The notes beneath the pieces were generated by a model, which did no database searches, had not been told where the DNA came from, and saw only the letters and a list, made by a program, of their open reading frames with translations. From Colwellia sp. MB02u-6 (GTDB lineage Bacteria > Pseudomonadota > Gammaproteobacteria > Enterobacterales > Alteromonadaceae), in NCBI RefSeq assembly GCF_014077095.1, contig NZ_JACGVG010000014.1:1-60127 (forward strand): a stretch of DNA of 60,127 nucleotides, in the 5' to 3' direction. Position 1 is the first letter of the stretch. The number at the start of each line of letters is the position of its first letter. This document shows positions 57,950-60,127 of this stretch, piece by piece. The translations under genes and the position numbers were made by a program.

Positions 57950-58924
57950 CTAACTACTTTTAAGCCTAAAAAAAATACTCATATTTCTTTTTATTCTTTT
58001 CAACATGTAAATAAAACCAAATGTATTAACAAGAAAAAATAAAAACTTGAAGTTTGACAAGAATCTGTTTTTGTAAAAAAATCTTGTGTAATCGAAATGT
58101 ATAACCTCATCGATTCTATCGTCAAAGCCGGGTGTGGGATATGCCGAGAAGGCCATCGGCTTACGTTTTTCTAATGGAGGAAGGCTCATATAGTTTAAGC
58201 CATAACTTTGAATTAAATAGCCTTCCTTATTATTAGGTACTAGTACTTTTATTCCACAAAAATGCTCTTCTCTTAAAGGATAAACAATTGACTTAATAAC
58301 TTTCTTTATTGGTGAGAATTGCCCATGGCCTTTGACTAAAAAACAATCACCTTCAAATTCAGAGTTGTTTTCCATATAGCTGTTATATTCACAAATAGAC
58401 TTCTTCTTATCGGTATACGCTGTTAAAACATTATCAAAATCGATATCTAGATCATTTTTATCATAAAAATATTTCGATATTCTGTCCACTTCCATTTCGT
58501 CATTTTCAATTACGTCAAACCCAATTTCCTTTATTGGGATTAAATCTATCCTAATGGGCTTTATTGCTCCCCATTTATACTCACATACATAATCAGTAAA
58601 ACCAAAGTACTCGCTCCAACTTATAAGATTTCTATCTTTATATAACAGTGTAAATTTTTTATTTTTCTTCGAATATTCATCAAGTAATAAAATAAGCTTT
58701 TGATAATCTAAAATCGGAATACATAAATCTATATCATCATCCCACGGAATCATTTTGTTATGTCTAACTTGTCCTAATAAACTACCGCCATCAAGCCAAA
58801 AAATTATATTATTTTGAAAGCATATTTCAGAAACTATATTTAAAAGCTCCAAGAGTTTATTTTGGTGTAGTTCAAGACCTTCCCGGGTGTAATATTCTAT
58901 TTCATTTTTTATAATTTTTTTCAT
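57950..58924 (-). CDS. LicD-family phosphotransferase
   Basis: The 324-residue protein belongs to the LicD/fukutin-related nucleotidyltransferase-fold family. It has FWLDGGSLLGQVRHNKMIPW followed by DDDIDLCIP, the acidic metal-binding motif, near residues 42-70. LicD proteins transfer phosphocholine or a similar phospho-group from a CDP-activated donor to surface glycans. The adjacent cytidylyltransferase supports this. It is 8 bp upstream of that gene and follows the polymerase gene by 89 bp. Confidence 0.88.
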   Translation of the reverse strand: MKKIIKNEIEYYTREGLELHQNKLLELLNIVSEICFQNNIIFWLDGGSLLGQVRHNKMIPWDDDIDLCIPILDYQKLILLLDEYSKKNKKFTLLYKDRNLISWSEYFGFTDYVCEYKWGAIKPIRIDLIPIKEIGFDVIENDEMEVDRISKYFYDKNDLDIDFDNVLTAYTDKKKSICEYNSYMENNSEFEGDCFLVKGHGQFSPIKKVIKSIVYPLREEHFCGIKVLVPNNKEGYLIQSYGLNYMSLPPLEKRKPMAFSAYPTPGFDDRIDEVIHFDYTRFFYKNRFLSNFKFLFFLVNTFGFIYMLKRIKRNMSIFFRLKSS

Positions 58925-59013
58925 GAAAAATCCTTATTTTACAGACTTGTACCTATGATTAATCAGACAATCAATAAGCGTAACAATTGATATTTTTAAG
59001 TGCCGAATATAAA

Positions 59014-60127
59014 TTAATTTTCTATTTTTCTTTTTAAATTAAATAAAGTCAGCATAAAAATCATTAATAACGGTAAACCGGACCTTATTACCATGTGATA
59101 TTCCTTGAAGTTAACAATAAAAATAATAATAAGGTAATAAATGATACCTATAAGAAAAGGAATTTCAGCACGTTTAAATTTTCGTTTATTAATTTTATTA
59201 AAAGCAATAATCAACAAATAAATATACTTGCCGAAGATAGCAATAAGACCAATAAAACCGGAGGTATAAAGAGCTCTTAAATAACCAATATCTGTTCTCA
59301 ATATATTATTTAAATCTCTACCTGACATCGATGTCCCAAGAAGTGAAAATAGACTACCAAAACTAAGTTGATCATTACTATACATCTCCATTAAACGATT
59401 CGAAGAAAGAGAGCTAAAACCACCAGTATTTATATAATTTATTATAGGCTCAAAAGCCCAGCTAAAGTTGTTATCTATTAACAAGTTATATATTTCAGGA
59501 GTTAGTACATTGGTAAGAAATGCAAATATGCCTAAAGGAACCATAAAAACGAAAACCCCAACAATTACATTATTTAGGACTTTGCCAACCATAAATCTAT
59601 TAAAACTTAAGTAATTAAAGCTTAACAAAACTGGAACTATAAATGCGAAAGTAAGATAAAGCCCGGTTCGACCAGTAAATAAAATAGCTAAAAACGCAAA
59701 AACCATCGAAATTAAAGAAAGTTTATTCCTATCAATTAAAAAAGAAGAAAGGCTAAACATAAAAAAAACACTAAACACAACTGAAGCTACCGCCCCCCCC
59801 CCCATGACTAAATCGAATGACCGTATTGATTCACTTGCAAGCATGACCATTTTAGAATTTTGTGTTAATAAAACGCTAGCTATTGACTTAAAACCAGAAG
59901 AAAGCATCACACATACCACGAAGGCACAATTAATTAAAAAAACTATTTGGATATGTTTAATAATTGTATTTAATACATCATCAAAATAAATTTTATACAG
60001 CGTAACTATGGAAAATGAAGCTAAAAAACTAACTAATAATTTAAGACAATGCTCTAAAGGAGAAAAATAGACCGCATCATTATATAAAAAAGTTATAATC
60101 GAGATAAAAAAAATAAAAAAAATAAAA
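59014..60127 (-). CDS. O-antigen polymerase-like membrane protein (Wzy), partial at the window edge
   Basis: The frame is open from 60127 to the stop at 59014 with no stop codon, so the gene starts beyond the window; the GTG at 59919 is only an internal codon. The product (over 370 residues) is very hydrophobic, with about ten membrane segments, a large soluble loop (about 59300-59500) and a basic tail (LFNLKRKIEN), as in Wzy-type polymerases. A run of 11 G on the coding strand (59793-59803) lies within the membrane region and could shift the frame by slippage. Expected role: polymerising repeat units in the periplasm. The AT-rich composition fits a variable polysaccharide gene. Confidence 0.82.
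   Translation of the reverse strand, partial: FIFFIFFISIITFLYNDAVYFSPLEHCLKLLVSFLASFSIVTLYKIYFDDVLNTIIKHIQIVFLINCAFVVCVMLSSGFKSIASVLLTQNSKMVMLASESIRSFDLVMGGGAVASVVFSVFFMFSLSSFLIDRNKLSLISMVFAFLAILFTGRTGLYLTFAFIVPVLLSFNYLSFNRFMVGKVLNNVIVGVFVFMVPLGIFAFLTNVLTPEIYNLLIDNNFSWAFEPIINYINTGGFSSLSSNRLMEMYSNDQLSFGSLFSLLGTSMSGRDLNNILRTDIGYLRALYTSGFIGLIAIFGKYIYLLIIAFNKINKRKFKRAEIPFLIGIIYYLIIIFIVNFKEYHMVIRSGLPLLMIFMLTLFNLKRKIEN
59793..59803 (-). repeat. 11-G homopolymer tract in the wzy-like gene
   Basis: Eleven consecutive C on the plus strand (G on the coding strand) encode Met-Gly-Gly-Gly-Ala in frame. Long G tracts in coding sequence are rare in an AT-rich genome and are classic slip-strand sites. Confidence 0.9.

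Noticed and set aside
59779-59791. GGCGGTAG on the minus strand, like the core of an ops element for RfaH
   Set aside because: It lies inside the polymerase coding sequence next to the G tract, not in an operon leader, and the flanking bases do not match the consensus.
59919-59919. GTG as the start of the Wzy-like gene
   Set aside because: The frame stays open and strongly hydrophobic to the window edge, so the gene begins outside.

Overview
The window looks like a chromosomal segment of a marine gammaproteobacterium of the order Alteromonadales, most likely a Colwellia-like psychrophile. This placement is inferred from low GC, gene content (betIBA with a BCCT transporter and a TorF-type porin, bactofilin plus M23 peptidase, MYG1, PhyH, YjbH next to a surface-polysaccharide locus) and many small dispersed repeats. 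No rRNA, tRNA, CRISPR array or intact insertion sequence was seen.

Layout. 1-6 kb: a truncated radical SAM fragment, an overlapping bactofilin/M23 peptidase pair, and a PAS-GGDEF-EAL protein with an N-terminal coiled-coil array. 5.4-10.2 kb: a Crp/Fnr regulator divergent from an orphan dnaK with an unusual leader, then a ModF-like double ATPase. 10.9-16.8 kb: choline-to-glycine-betaine genes betI-betB-betA, a short BCCT transporter and an outer-membrane protein, with a BetI-type palindrome in front. 17-28.3 kb: mostly single metabolic genes (class III and class V aminotransferases, MYG1, PhyH dioxygenase, lytic transglycosylase, TrmH-type methyltransferase), with the remains of a histidine kinase/PhnD-like operon beside a 14-residue-repeat coiled-coil gene. 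28.4-40.3 kb: a DUF1499 lipoprotein, FAD monooxygenase, TonB receptor, alpha/beta hydrolase, SPFH protein, nhaA, an Lrp regulator and a large lipoprotein, interspersed with REP-like repeats and a dead REP-associated transposase. 40.4-41.7 kb: a nine-unit array of inverted REP hairpins (BIME-like).

41.7-60.1 kb is a surface-polysaccharide (O-antigen or capsule) locus, all on the minus strand. In transcription order it reads: Wzy-like polymerase (runs off the window), LicD, a TagD-like cytidylyltransferase, a GT2 glycosyltransferase, a broken second ugd, a 25-codon epimerase fossil, rfbA-rfbC-rfbD-rfbB (dTDP-rhamnose), a WbpV-like dehydrogenase, an initiating sugar transferase, ugd, a UDP-glucuronate 4-epimerase, galU, a broken WbpM-like fragment, an intact WbpM-like dehydratase and YjbH. 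Together they would supply dTDP-L-rhamnose, UDP-glucuronate/galacturonate and a 6-deoxy-HexNAc, start the repeat unit on the lipid carrier, decorate it with a phospho-substituent, polymerise it and help export it.

Most notable observations: an 11-G tract inside the wzy-like coding sequence (candidate phase-variation switch); two terminator-like hairpins in tandem in the dnaK leader, next to a palindrome shared with the divergent Crp/Fnr gene; a GGDEF-EAL protein whose EAL domain carries Asn and Lys where the catalytic Lys and Glu should be; the BIME array; the relics of a PhnD/histidine-kinase sensory operon; and a duplicated ugd-epimerase module whose decayed copy leaves a tiny translatable leader in front of rfbA.
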